Part shown: piece by piece, positions 41,453 through 51,693 of the stretch
How the letters are laid out: each line of letters starts with the position of its first letter
Position numbering within the stretch: position 1 is the stretch's first letter
NCBI GenBank assembly: GCA_001899235.1
Contig: MKVR01000050.1
Location: forward strand, 116,735-180,734
DNA length: 64,000 bases
Direction: 5' to 3'
DNA from: Nitrosospira sp. 56-18
GTDB lineage: Bacteria > Pseudomonadota > Gammaproteobacteria > Burkholderiales > Nitrosomonadaceae
Program-made: the position numbers and the translations under genes
The notes under the pieces: generated by a model
Seen by the model: only the letters and a program-made list of their open reading frames with translations
What the model was told of the DNA's origin: nothing
Database searches by the model: none

Positions 41453-42727
41453 ATGAAGCTGCATATTCAGAACGGGCGGGTAATAGACCCAGGAAGCGGC
41501 CTCGACGGCGTCATGGATGTGTTTATCGCCGCTGGCAAGATCATCGCGATCGGTGATGCTCCGTCGGACTTCCATCCTAATCGGGAAATAAACGCGCAGA
41601 ATCTAGTGGTTTGCCCTGGACTCGTCGATCTGTCCGCGCGATTGCGCGAGCCCGGCTTCGAGTATAAAGCCACGCTCGAATCCGAGATGGTAGCGGCGGT
41701 GGCGGGTGGCGTCACTAGCCTCTCCTGCTCTCCCGATACCGACCCGGTACTGGATGAGCCGGGGCTGGTGGAAATGCTGAAACATCGCGCCCGCAGCCTC
41801 AACCAAGCGCATGTTTATCCGGTGGGAGCCCTGACCCAGGGATTGAGGGGAGAGCGGCTCACGGAAATGGCCGAATTGCACGACGCCGGCTGTGTCGCAT
41901 TCGGACAGGCGGATATGTCGCTGCCAAACGCGCGTATCATGATGCATGCGATGCAGTATGCCGCGACGTTCGGCTTCCCGGTATGGCTGCGCCCTCAGGA
42001 TGCGGCACTGGCCGATGGCGGAGTGGCGCACGATGGCGAGGTGGCGACACGATTGGGCTTGCCCGCGATTCCTGTATGCGCGGAAACCATCGCGTTGTCG
42101 AATATCATACTGATGGCAAGGGAGACCGGCGCAACCATACACTTGTGCCGCATCTCCAGCGCGGAAGGCGTCGCCATGGTAAGGGTGGCAAAGTCCCAGG
42201 GCCTGCCGATCTCGTGCGACGTGGCGGCAAATCATATTCACCTGTCAGAAATGGATATTGGTTTCTTCGATTCCAATTGCCATCTGGTTCCACCGCTGCG
42301 GGGGCTGGGTGATCGCGATTCGCTGCGAGCCGGACTGCTGGATGGTACGATAGATGCAATCTGTTCTGATCATGCGCCCGTCGATGAAGACGCAAAATTG
42401 CTTCCTTTTGCTGAAGCGGAGCCCGGAGCGATTGGCCTGGAGCTATTGTTGCCGCTTACTTTGAAGTGGGCAGCGGAAATGCGAATTCCCCTGCCAGCAG
42501 CTTTATCCAGAATCACGGCCAACCCCGCCCGCATACTGGGCGTGGATGCCGGGTATCTCTCTCTCGGCGGAGCGGCGGATCTATGTATCTTTGATCCCGA
42601 CGAGTACTGGAGAGTGGAGCCTGCCATGCTCCAAAGCCAGGGCATCAATACGCCATTTCTCGGCATGGAGCTGGAAGGAAGGGTAAAATACACTTTGGTC
42701 AACGGCAATATCGTCCACCACGATTGA
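41453..42727 (+). CDS. Dihydroorotase-like protein, predicted non-catalytic (PyrC'/PyrX type)
   Basis: DHOase family, adjacent to pyrB; metal-binding HxH replaced (CPGLVDLSARLREPG), LRPQD for LHAED, IHLCRISS for IHxCHxS. Confidence 0.85.
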   Translation: MKLHIQNGRVIDPGSGLDGVMDVFIAAGKIIAIGDAPSDFHPNREINAQNLVVCPGLVDLSARLREPGFEYKATLESEMVAAVAGGVTSLSCSPDTDPVLDEPGLVEMLKHRARSLNQAHVYPVGALTQGLRGERLTEMAELHDAGCVAFGQADMSLPNARIMMHAMQYAATFGFPVWLRPQDAALADGGVAHDGEVATRLGLPAIPVCAETIALSNIILMARETGATIHLCRISSAEGVAMVRVAKSQGLPISCDVAANHIHLSEMDIGFFDSNCHLVPPLRGLGDRDSLRAGLLDGTIDAICSDHAPVDEDAKLLPFAEAEPGAIGLELLLPLTLKWAAEMRIPLPAALSRITANPARILGVDAGYLSLGGAADLCIFDPDEYWRVEPAMLQSQGINTPFLGMELEGRVKYTLVNGNIVHHD

Positions 42728-42824
42728 GCAGCGGTCCGGCTTCCCCTGCTTTTGCGATGATTAGTCCGTGCATTGTTCAACCGTCAACCATCAACCGTTA
42801 ACTGGACCTGTTCTCTGAAATAAA

Positions 42825-44930
42825 ATGACCAACCCCCTGCTTGATTTCTCCGGATTGCCGCGCTTTGCGGAAATCAGAACCGAACATATCAGCCCGGCTG
42901 TCAGCGAACTGCTGGCCGAAGGCCGCTCCGTCATCTCAACGATACGCGCCGATACGGCGATACCGAAGTGGCAGAATTTCGTGCAGCCGATGGAAGACGC
43001 GAATGAGCGTCTTTCCCGCACATGGGGGCAGATCTCGCACTTGAACGCGGTAGTAAACACTCCGGAACTGCGGGAAGTGTATAACGCCAATCTCCCCTTG
43101 GTAACGCAATATTATGCTGAACTTTCCCAGGATCAGGTGATGTTCGAAAAGTTCAAGCAGCTTGGACAGGACACGGAATTCGAGAACTTGAGCCCCGCCC
43201 GGAAAAAAATTATCAATGATGCATTGCGTGATTTCCGTTTGGGAGGAGCCGAACTGCCCCCGGAAAAGAAAGAACGCTTTCTCCGTATCCAGGAAGAATT
43301 GTCGGCGCTGTCTTCCAAATTCAATGACAATTTGCTGGATGCAACCAATAACTTCATGCTGCATGTCGAAGACGCCGGGGAAATTTCAGGGATTCCGGAC
43401 GATGTGCTGCAAACCGCCAGCGAATTGGCTAAAAAAGCCCAGGCATCGGGCTGGAAATTCACCTTGCATGCTCCATCATATATACCGCTAATGCAGTATG
43501 CGGACAGTCGGCATCTACGGGAGAAAATGTATCGCGCCTATGTCACCCGGGCCAGCGAGCTCGGTCCTTCCGGCCAGACATCGGACAGCACACCCGATCT
43601 CGACAACACCCCGCTTATCGCAAGGATACTGGAACTACGCAAGGAAGAGGCCCAGCTTCTGGGATTCGATTGCTACGCGGAAGTATCGCTTGCGACAAAA
43701 ATGGCATCGACTCCCCGGCAGGTGCTGGATTTTCTCGGCGAACTTGCCACGAAGGCGCGGCCCTATGCGGAGCTGGACCTGAAGGAGCTACGCCAGTTTG
43801 CATCCGACAGACTGCAAATCCAAAAGCTCGAAGCCTGGGACCTTGCCTATGTGAGCGAAAAACTTCGGCTGGACCGCTATGCCTTCTCCGAACAGGATGT
43901 GAGGCAATATTTCCCCGAGCCCAGCGTATTACGGGGCATGTTCGGGCTCGTGGAAAATCTGTACGACATTGTAATTGCACCGGTGAAAGCAGCCGACGCG
44001 CAACTCTGGCACCCCGACGTCAAGCTTTTCACTATCCGGAGCAGGAAGGAAGAATTGATCGGCCTGTTTTATCTTGATCTCTATGCGCGAGCCGGGAAGC
44101 GCGGCGGAGGATGGATGGACGATGCCATCAGTCGTCGGCGTATTGAGCCGAAACAGGCGGGAGAGCCGTCGATACAGGCGCCGGTGGCGTACCTGAACTG
44201 CAATTTCTCCGCCCCGGTTCATAATAATGGCGAGGCTCGCCCGGCTCTGTTCACCCATGATGAAGTCATCACCTTATTCCATGAATTCGGTCATGGGCTG
44301 CACCATCTGCTTACTCGCATGGAGGATCTGGGCATCTCCGGAATCCACGGTGTGGAGTGGGACGCAGTCGAACTGCCAAGCCAGTTCATGGAGAATTTCT
44401 GTTGGGAATGGGAAGTATTAAGCAATATGGCCAGGCATGTGGAGAGCGGTCAACCCATTTCGCATGTGCTATTTGATCGCATGCTGGCTGCAAAGAATTT
44501 TCAAAGCGGCCTCCAAATGCTCCGGCAGATCGAATTTGCCTTGTTCGATATGCGTATCCATTCCAATTTCGATGCGGGCACGGACAAGACGCCGCTGCAG
44601 TTGCTGGACGAGATCCGCAGTCAGATTGCCGTTGTCATGCCACCCGCATGGAATCGCTTTCCTAACAGCTTCTCCCACATTTTTGGCGGCGGCTATGCGG
44701 CTGGCTATTACAGTTACAAATGGGCCGAGGTGCTGTCTGCGGATGCCTACAGCGTGTTTGAAGAAAGTGCTACCGGCGATGTCATCGATCCCGGCAGCGG
44801 AGCACGCTTCCGTGACGAAATTCTCGCGGTAGGCGGAAGCCGTCCCGCACTGGAATCGTTTATCGCGTTTCGCGGACGCGAACCGAAGATAGACGCACTC
44901 CTGCGCCATAATGGAATGGCTACCCCCTGA
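42825..44930 (+). CDS. prlC: Oligopeptidase A (M3 metallopeptidase)
   Basis: 701 aa; TLFHEFGHGLHHLLT. Confidence 0.93.
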   Translation: MTNPLLDFSGLPRFAEIRTEHISPAVSELLAEGRSVISTIRADTAIPKWQNFVQPMEDANERLSRTWGQISHLNAVVNTPELREVYNANLPLVTQYYAELSQDQVMFEKFKQLGQDTEFENLSPARKKIINDALRDFRLGGAELPPEKKERFLRIQEELSALSSKFNDNLLDATNNFMLHVEDAGEISGIPDDVLQTASELAKKAQASGWKFTLHAPSYIPLMQYADSRHLREKMYRAYVTRASELGPSGQTSDSTPDLDNTPLIARILELRKEEAQLLGFDCYAEVSLATKMASTPRQVLDFLGELATKARPYAELDLKELRQFASDRLQIQKLEAWDLAYVSEKLRLDRYAFSEQDVRQYFPEPSVLRGMFGLVENLYDIVIAPVKAADAQLWHPDVKLFTIRSRKEELIGLFYLDLYARAGKRGGGWMDDAISRRRIEPKQAGEPSIQAPVAYLNCNFSAPVHNNGEARPALFTHDEVITLFHEFGHGLHHLLTRMEDLGISGIHGVEWDAVELPSQFMENFCWEWEVLSNMARHVESGQPISHVLFDRMLAAKNFQSGLQMLRQIEFALFDMRIHSNFDAGTDKTPLQLLDEIRSQIAVVMPPAWNRFPNSFSHIFGGGYAAGYYSYKWAEVLSADAYSVFEESATGDVIDPGSGARFRDEILAVGGSRPALESFIAFRGREPKIDALLRHNGMATP

Positions 44931-45007
44931 TTGCCGTATAGGCCCTTGCGGGATTTGAAGCTAAGCAGCCGGCGGGGCTACGCTGTGTCCATCGCTTTCC
45001 CGCCGAC

Positions 45008-45047
45008 AATCCTAAATCCGGCAGTTGGACAGGTCGGATTCAGGATT
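45008..45047. repeat. Inverted-repeat remnant of the CCTAAATCCGG family
   Basis: AATCCTAAATCCG gcagttggacaggt CGGATTCAGGATT (one mismatch). Confidence 0.65.
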
Positions 45048-45219
45048 ATTGTTGCAACACCCCTCTTCGGCCGCTAGTATAGCGAACGGTAATCAGATGA
45101 TCCTGCGAGGCTTCCAGCACGCCCTGCGGAATCAAGACTCCAGACTCGCCCAAGGCATCAGGGAGTAAAACAAATGGGAGAGATATCGCATCGCGCCATT
45201 CAATGACAGGAGAATAGAG

Positions 45220-45771
45220 ATGAATCGTATTACCTTGACTGTTGCCATGTTGTGTGGAGCAGTAGTAATTGGCTGCGCACAGACGCCATCAACCCCTCAA
45301 GCGACAAAATATGGCGATGGGGAACTGCCTATTCCGCCGGAATACAAGAGCTGGCCAAAATTTCTTTCTGACGTGCAGCGTACTGACACCAAGCAGGTGC
45401 GTGAGATCTATATCAATCCCATTGGAAATAGCGCGAAAATGGGCGAAGCTTTCCCAAATGGCACCGTTTCGGTAATGGAAATATACAAGGCGCGTGAAGC
45501 CTCTGACGGCACCCCATTAAAAGGGGCTGACGGTAAATTGATAAAAGGGGAGTTGCTCAAGATCGGTGTCATGGGCAAAGGCGCTGGCTGGGGAGAAACC
45601 GTCAACCCTCCCGAACTCAGGAATGGCGACTGGGTTTATGCCATGTATCTGTCCGATGCAAAAACCAAAGCACCTGACGATCTGGCGACCTGCAGGTCGT
45701 GCCACCTGCCGCTGACGGACAAGGACTATGTTTTCCGCTATGACGAGTATTTCCAGAAAAGGGCGAATTAA
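45220..45771 (+). CDS. Cytochrome P460 family protein, predicted lipoprotein
   Basis: 183 aa; heme motif CRSCHLPLTDKDYVFRYDEYFQKR, YINPIGNSAKMGEAFPNGTVSVMEIYKA; lipobox VIGC in MNRITLTVAMLCGAVVIGCAQTPS. Confidence 0.88.
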   Translation: MNRITLTVAMLCGAVVIGCAQTPSTPQATKYGDGELPIPPEYKSWPKFLSDVQRTDTKQVREIYINPIGNSAKMGEAFPNGTVSVMEIYKAREASDGTPLKGADGKLIKGELLKIGVMGKGAGWGETVNPPELRNGDWVYAMYLSDAKTKAPDDLATCRSCHLPLTDKDYVFRYDEYFQKRAN

Positions 45772-45863
45772 TCACGACTGGAGTGGCGCCGCTCATCGCG
45801 TCAAAACACCGCCCGTCAGGATTGAGGGGCGGTTCAAATACCACTCATAAGGCGGCAATATGG

Positions 45864-45933
45864 GGAAGCGCTGAACAAATCGCATCCCATCCCGCAAAGC
45901 CGTCGCGCCAACGGAGATTTGTTCAGGACTTCC
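45864..45933. mobile_element. IS5-like MITE, copy 3 (70 bp)
   Basis: GGAAGCGCTGAACAAATCGCATCCCATCCCGCAAAGCCGTCGCGCCAACGGAGATTTGTTCAGGACTTCC followed by CTAG. Confidence 0.75.
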
Positions 45934-48669
45934 CTAGCTGAGCTTGCCGTGGCACTGCTTGTATTTTTTGCCTGATCCGCAAGGACAAGGATCGTTGCGG
46001 CCCACCTTTCCACCCTGCCGGACGAATGGCTGAGGTTTTTCCGCCAGATCCGGTGCTGTTTCTGCCGTATCCTCATTGGCAAGCGCTTCCTCGTAGGGCG
46101 CATGCTGATACTGCACATTGGCCGGCTGACGCGGAGCCTCGGTTACAGCCTCCACCTGTTGCTCGTCTCTTATCTGCACCGTCAGCAGTATGCGGGTAAC
46201 TTCGGTCTTGATCTCTTCGAGCATGGCGGTGAACAACTCGAAAGCCTCGCGCTTGTATTCCTGCTTGGGATTTTTTTGAGCATATCCGCGCAGATGGATT
46301 CCCTGCCTTAAATGATCGAGTGCCGCCAGATGCTCGCGCCAATGTATATCCAGGCTTTGCAGCATTACCGCTCGCTCGTAGTGATGCATGGCCGCAGCCC
46401 CTACCTGCCCCACCTTGCCTGCGTAATGCTCACCCGCTATCGCCGCAACGCGCTCGTCAAGATTATCCGCGTGCAGGTCTCCCTCATTCTCCAGCCATTC
46501 CTGCAGCGGCAACTGCAATAGATATTCGGCGGCAAGCGCCTTTTCCAGTGCGGGAATATCCCACTGCTCCTCGACACTTTGAGGAGGAACATACAGCGCG
46601 ACGATGCTTTTCAGCACATCCTGGCGCATTGCGGCTATGGTCTCCGAGATATCCTGCGACTCGAGCAGCTCATTGCGCTGCTGATAAATCACCTTACGCT
46701 GGTCATTGGCGACATCATCGTATTCCAGCAACTGCTTGCGCATATCGAAATTACGCGCCTCCACCTTGCGCTGCGCATTCTCGATTGCCCGCGTAACCCA
46801 TGGGTGTTCGATCGCCTCGCCTTCCGGCATGTTGAGCTTCTGCATGATGCTGGCGACGCGGTCGGATGCAAAGATGCGCAGCAGCGGATCTTCCAGCGAA
46901 AGATAGAAACGGCTTGAGCCCGGGTCGCCCTGGCGGCCGGAGCGGCCACGGAGCTGGTTATCCACCCGCCGCGGTTCATGGCGTTCGGTACCGATGATGT
47001 GCAGTCCTCCTTGCTTCAGCACTTCATCGTGAAGAGTCCTCCATTGGGTTTGCAGCTCTTCCATGCGTTCGAGTCTGGCTGCCTCGTCGAGACTCTCGTC
47101 CGATCGGACGCGCTCAAGTTCAGGTTCCGGGTTGCCCCCCAGAACAATGTCCGTGCCCCGGCCGGCCATATTGGTCGCGATGGTAATCATTTTTGGACGG
47201 CCCGCCTGAGCAACGATCTCCGCTTCTCTCGCATGCTGCTTTGCATTCAATACCTGATGCGGCAGTTTCTCGCCAGCAAGCAAGCCGGACAGCAATTCAT
47301 TGTTCTCGATGGAAGTCGTCCCCACCAGGACAGGCTGCCCCCTTTCATAGCAGTCCTTGATGTCGGCAATGATGGCACGATTTTTTTCACCCATGGTGCG
47401 GAATACCTGATCCATGCGGTCCACGCGCACCATCGGTCGATGAGTAGGAATGATCACGGTTTCAAGCCCGTAAATCTGCTGAAACTCATAGGCTTCCGTA
47501 TCGGCCGTACCCGTCATGCCGGCGAGCTTCTGATACATGCGGAAGTAGTTTTGAAAAGTGATGGAGGCAAGCGTCTGATTCTCCTTCTGGATGGGTACGT
47601 TTTCCTTTGCCTCGACCGCCTGGTGCAGCCCTTCCGACCAGCGCCTGCCCGACATGAGCCGGCCGGTGAATTCATCCACGATGACCACTTCGCCATTTTG
47701 CACCACGTAGTGCTGGTCACGGTGAAATAGCGCATGGGCCCGGAGAGCGGCGTAAAGATGATGCACCAGATTGATATTTGCCGGATCGTAAAGGCTGGTT
47801 CCAGCCGAAAGCAGCCCGCTTTGCGACAGCAACTTCTCGGCATGCTCGAAACCCGCTTCGCTCAGCAACACCTGCTGGGCCTTTTCGTCCACGCTGAAAT
47901 CACCCGGGCTCTTCTCCGTTTCCTGCCTGACAAGCTTTGGAATCAGGACATTCATGCGGACGTAAATGTCGGTATTGCCTTCCGCCTGCCCGGAAATGAT
48001 CAGGGGGGTGCGCGCCTCATCGATCAGGATGGAATCCACTTCGTCAACGATGGCGAAATGCAGCGCGCGCTGCACGCGCTCGAGCGGATGATTGACCATA
48101 TTGTCGCGAAGGTAATCAAATCCGTATTCGTTATTGGTGCCGTAAGTGATATCGGCCGCATAGGCCGCCTGCTTGTCGCCGTGATCCATCTGCGAAAGGA
48201 TGACCCCGACGCTGACCCCGAGAAACTGGTAAATACGCCCCATCCACTCCGCGTCGCGTCTGGCAAGATAATCATTGACGGTTACCAGGTGCACGCCTTT
48301 TCCAGCCAGGGAATTGAGATAGGCTGGCAGGGTCGCCATGAGTGTCTTGCCCTCCCCAGTTCTCATTTCGGCGATTTTGCCGCTATGCAGAACCATGCCG
48401 CCGATCAGCTGCACGTCAAAATGGCGCATCTCCAACACGCGCTTGCTGGCTTCCCGCACGACGGCGAAGGCTTCCGGGATTAGCGCGTCGATTGCCACGC
48501 CATCAGCTAGGCGCTTCTTGAATTCTTCCGTCTTGGCGCGTAACTCGGCATCGGTCAGCGCCGCAAACTTTGATTCAACCGAATTGATTGTCCCGACTGT
48601 CTGGAAATATTGCTTGATCAGTCGGTCGTTCCGGCTTCCGAAAACTTTCTTGAGCAAATTGTTCAGCAT
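45934..48669 (-). CDS. secA: Preprotein translocase subunit SecA
   Basis: 911 aa; [19 protein letters not shown]-terminal zinc motif [17 protein letters not shown]. Confidence 0.97.
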   Translation of the reverse strand: MLNNLLKKVFGSRNDRLIKQYFQTVGTINSVESKFAALTDAELRAKTEEFKKRLADGVAIDALIPEAFAVVREASKRVLEMRHFDVQLIGGMVLHSGKIAEMRTGEGKTLMATLPAYLNSLAGKGVHLVTVNDYLARRDAEWMGRIYQFLGVSVGVILSQMDHGDKQAAYAADITYGTNNEYGFDYLRDNMVNHPLERVQRALHFAIVDEVDSILIDEARTPLIISGQAEGNTDIYVRMNVLIPKLVRQETEKSPGDFSVDEKAQQVLLSEAGFEHAEKLLSQSGLLSAGTSLYDPANINLVHHLYAALRAHALFHRDQHYVVQNGEVVIVDEFTGRLMSGRRWSEGLHQAVEAKENVPIQKENQTLASITFQNYFRMYQKLAGMTGTADTEAYEFQQIYGLETVIIPTHRPMVRVDRMDQVFRTMGEKNRAIIADIKDCYERGQPVLVGTTSIENNELLSGLLAGEKLPHQVLNAKQHAREAEIVAQAGRPKMITIATNMAGRGTDIVLGGNPEPELERVRSDESLDEAARLERMEELQTQWRTLHDEVLKQGGLHIIGTERHEPRRVDNQLRGRSGRQGDPGSSRFYLSLEDPLLRIFASDRVASIMQKLNMPEGEAIEHPWVTRAIENAQRKVEARNFDMRKQLLEYDDVANDQRKVIYQQRNELLESQDISETIAAMRQDVLKSIVALYVPPQSVEEQWDIPALEKALAAEYLLQLPLQEWLENEGDLHADNLDERVAAIAGEHYAGKVGQVGAAAMHHYERAVMLQSLDIHWREHLAALDHLRQGIHLRGYAQKNPKQEYKREAFELFTAMLEEIKTEVTRILLTVQIRDEQQVEAVTEAPRQPANVQYQHAPYEEALANEDTAETAPDLAEKPQPFVRQGGKVGRNDPCPCGSGKKYKQCHGKLS

Positions 48670-48702
48670 GAAATTTCGAAATATTCCTGTTCAGCAGCCG
48701 TC

Positions 48703-48740
48703 CAAAAAATTAGGGGGTGAGGTTTTTGGCCTCACCCCCC
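48703..48740 (-). terminator. Terminator of the M23 peptidase gene
   Basis: Minus strand GGGGGTGAGG-CCAAAAA-CCTCACCCCC-TAATTTTTTGG. Confidence 0.85.
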
Positions 48741-48764
48741 GCACGAGAGTATTAGCAATCCGAC

Positions 48765-49682
48765 TCAACTGGGCATCTTCAAGAACCGGGATGGGTTTTG
48801 TGGCAAGCCCTTGTGCCTGACCTCAAAATGCAGATGCGGGCCGGTAGAACGGCCAGTGCTGCCCACTTCGGCAATCTTTTGTCCTCTTACCACAATCTGG
48901 CCTACTTTGACCATGCGCTTGGAGGCGTGGGCATAGCGGCTGACCAGATCGTTGCCGTGGTCAACATCTATCATATTACCATACTCAGCATGATAACCGG
49001 AATACACCACTACCCCATTCGCCGCTGCTACAATGGGAGTGCCCTTGGAGGCGATGAAATCAACCCCCTCGTGAAAAGCAGTCCTTCCCGTAAAAGGATC
49101 GATACGCGAGCCAAACCCCGAGGAATACCATTTCACATTTACGGGCATGACGGACGGAAGCATTTTTTTCTTCAACCTGTCCTGCATCAGCAATGAGTCC
49201 AGGGCGCCGAGCTTGTCAGCACGGTCATCGACCATGCGTGACAACTCCTGAATCCTGTTGTTCAACTCAATGAATGACATTTCCTGCGACGGCAGGCTGG
49301 GCACCATCCCGTCCTGCGCGGGGGTTTGATTAAACAGGAACTCCTGCGGCTTGATACCCGCCAGTTCCGCAAGACGCGCGCCTACGGAGTCCAGCCGTAA
49401 CAGTTGCGCCTGCATCTGCCCCATTCTGACTGCCATGGCATTAAGGCTGTCACGCAAGTAGGACTGGCTTTTTTCCTGCTCTTCCTGCTGCATGCTCAAA
49501 ACCAGCGAACGCAGCATCGGACTGTCGATCTTGTCCGCGTAGCGCAAAGAGAGGTAGTTGAGGCACATCGCCATCAGCACCGCCGCCGCCAGAAATGCGC
49601 CTGCAAAAACCACGAGATGCCTGTGGGTCAGAGTGACCGTCCTCGGCTTTGCCAAATTATTGGAAATCAGAATAATATTCAT
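48765..49682 (-). CDS. M23 family metallopeptidase
   Basis: HEGVDFIASKGTPIVAAANGVV; RSTGPHLHFEVRHKG. Confidence 0.93.
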   Translation of the reverse strand: MNIILISNNLAKPRTVTLTHRHLVVFAGAFLAAAVLMAMCLNYLSLRYADKIDSPMLRSLVLSMQQEEQEKSQSYLRDSLNAMAVRMGQMQAQLLRLDSVGARLAELAGIKPQEFLFNQTPAQDGMVPSLPSQEMSFIELNNRIQELSRMVDDRADKLGALDSLLMQDRLKKKMLPSVMPVNVKWYSSGFGSRIDPFTGRTAFHEGVDFIASKGTPIVAAANGVVVYSGYHAEYGNMIDVDHGNDLVSRYAHASKRMVKVGQIVVRGQKIAEVGSTGRSTGPHLHFEVRHKGLPQNPSRFLKMPS

Positions 49683-49708
49683 CTTATTCCCCCGGTTAAA
49701 GTCCAGTC

Positions 49709-50215
49709 ATGAGCGTTCGGAAAATCAATTTCTATCTTGATGCACTCAGCCTGATCCCTGATCATCGAAAGCTATTTGCCAACATGCAAAAGCTCACTGA
49801 GCTGCAACAAGTTTTTTTTGAAATTGCTCCGCGCCAACTGAGCCAATTCTGCACTTTGGGTGCATTCTCTGAATCTGAAGGAAACCTGGTTATACACGCC
49901 TCAAACGGCGCGATCGCTGCCAAAATCAGGCAGATGGTTCCCTCGTTGTTACGAAAATTCAAGGTAAGGGGTTACGAGGTTACTTCAATTCGGATTGCTG
50001 TGCAAGCGGATTGCAATTCTGCTACCGGTTACGATCCGCTGGCTGCCAGCCGGACCGCAAAGCGCCGGATAGCCCGGGCCGGGCTGGAAAGCCTGGCTCA
50101 GCTTGCCAAGAATTTGCCGGAACCATCGTCAATGTCACCGTCTGCATCTCCATTAAAAAACGCCATCGTTGCCCTGCTTAAGACACAAGCGAAGCCGAAT
50201 GAACCCTCTGAATAG
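49709..50215 (+). CDS. DUF721/DciA-like protein
   Basis: 168 aa; LVIHASNGAIAAKIRQMVPSLLRKFKVRGYEV. Confidence 0.75.
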   Translation: MSVRKINFYLDALSLIPDHRKLFANMQKLTELQQVFFEIAPRQLSQFCTLGAFSESEGNLVIHASNGAIAAKIRQMVPSLLRKFKVRGYEVTSIRIAVQADCNSATGYDPLAASRTAKRRIARAGLESLAQLAKNLPEPSSMSPSASPLKNAIVALLKTQAKPNEPSE

Positions 50216-50390
50216 GATTCGCAAGACGACAGCAATATAACAATCAGATCAAATTACTGCGAGACACGGGTCATATCCCCTTTCCATTGATCCCACAAAC
50301 ACCTCCGAAGGCTGGGTTATCGAAATACCTAAGCCGGAAGCTGGCATTCCGGGTTGATTCCCGGAGCCCTTCGCAGGAGGAAGACGAAGA

Positions 50391-51554
50391 TCAATCTGCC
50401 TGCTTTCGAAGGAATGCCGGAATATCGAGCGTATCCACACCCGATTGCTTCAGGGCTTCCACAGTTGCGTCGCGCCTTCTGTTTGTACGGATTGCAGCGG
50501 GAGCATCCAGCTCCTTCCAGCTTATCGAGTCCGCCTGCACATTATCCGTCCCGGTGCGAGAATGGATGACACTCAGCGATTTGGGCTGGGGCCGGCTTGT
50601 CACCCCCCCCAGTCCCGTCGCCACCATGGTGACCCGCAGATTATCCTGCATGTTTTCATCGATCACTGTGCCGACGATTACGGTGACATCGTCCGCGGTA
50701 AAATCCTTGATGGTGCTCATGACTTCATGAACCTCCCGCATCTTCATCGCCGCGCTTGCGGTAATGTTGACCAGCACGCCTCTTGCGCCCGAAAGATTGA
50801 CATCTTCCAGCAGAGGACTGGCGACGGCCTGCTCCGCGGCGATGCGCGCCCTGTCGATGCCCGAAGAAAACGCCGAACCCATCATCGCCATCCCCATTTC
50901 CGACATCACGGTCTTTACGTCAGCGAAATCCACATTGACCAGGCCCGGGCAATTGATGACTTCCGCGATGCCCGCAACCGCGCCGTACAGAACGTCGTTG
51001 GCGGCCTTGAATGCGTCGAGCATGCTGACATCTTCCCCGAGAACCATCATCAGCTTATCGTTGGGAATGACGATCAGGGAATCCACATATTGGGACAGCG
51101 CTTCCATTCCCGCCTGCGCAGCCCTGATTCGCCTTCCCTCAAAAGCAAAGGGCTTGGTAACCACCGCAACGGTGAGAATACCTAACTCGCGGGCGACCTG
51201 GGCGACGACCGGCGCTGCACCGGTACCGGTGCCACCGCCCATTCCAGCAGTAATGAACAGCATGTCGGCACCCTCGATCAGTTCGGCGATCCGGTCGCGA
51301 TCCTCCATCGCCGCATTGCGCCCGACTTCCGGATCAGCTCCCGCGCCCAATCCCTTCGTAATGCCGGAGCCAAGCTGCAACAAAGTACGCGCCTGGTTGC
51401 GCTTGAGCGCCTGCGCATCGGTGTTTGCGCAGATAAACTCGACGCCCTGCACCCCGTTCTCGATCATATGATCCACGGCATTGCCGCCGCAACCGCCGAT
51501 ACCGATGACCTTGATGATGGCTTCCTGTGTTTGTGTATCCATGATTTCAAACAT
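50391..51554 (-). CDS. ftsZ: Cell division protein FtsZ
   Basis: GGGTGTGAAPVVAQVARE; ATG at 51554 preceded by CAGGAGAAGC. Confidence 0.97.
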   Translation of the reverse strand: MFEIMDTQTQEAIIKVIGIGGCGGNAVDHMIENGVQGVEFICANTDAQALKRNQARTLLQLGSGITKGLGAGADPEVGRNAAMEDRDRIAELIEGADMLFITAGMGGGTGTGAAPVVAQVARELGILTVAVVTKPFAFEGRRIRAAQAGMEALSQYVDSLIVIPNDKLMMVLGEDVSMLDAFKAANDVLYGAVAGIAEVINCPGLVNVDFADVKTVMSEMGMAMMGSAFSSGIDRARIAAEQAVASPLLEDVNLSGARGVLVNITASAAMKMREVHEVMSTIKDFTADDVTVIVGTVIDENMQDNLRVTMVATGLGGVTSRPQPKSLSVIHSRTGTDNVQADSISWKELDAPAAIRTNRRRDATVEALKQSGVDTLDIPAFLRKQAD

Positions 51555-51693
51555 AATGCTTCTCCTGTTGATGCTGTTAATGGACTGAACCAAATAGGTT
51601 GCTACAAATTCCCGCCTGTGCCTGCTATGCCCGTATACCTGCAGGGGCTCACGTTTTTTATTAGAACGACCTTGTTGCCATATCCTCCAGCTG

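Noticed and set aside
50445-51471. Plus-strand ORFs (246 aa, 235 aa) opposite ftsZ
   Set aside because: Antisense shadows of ftsZ from GC-rich codon usage.
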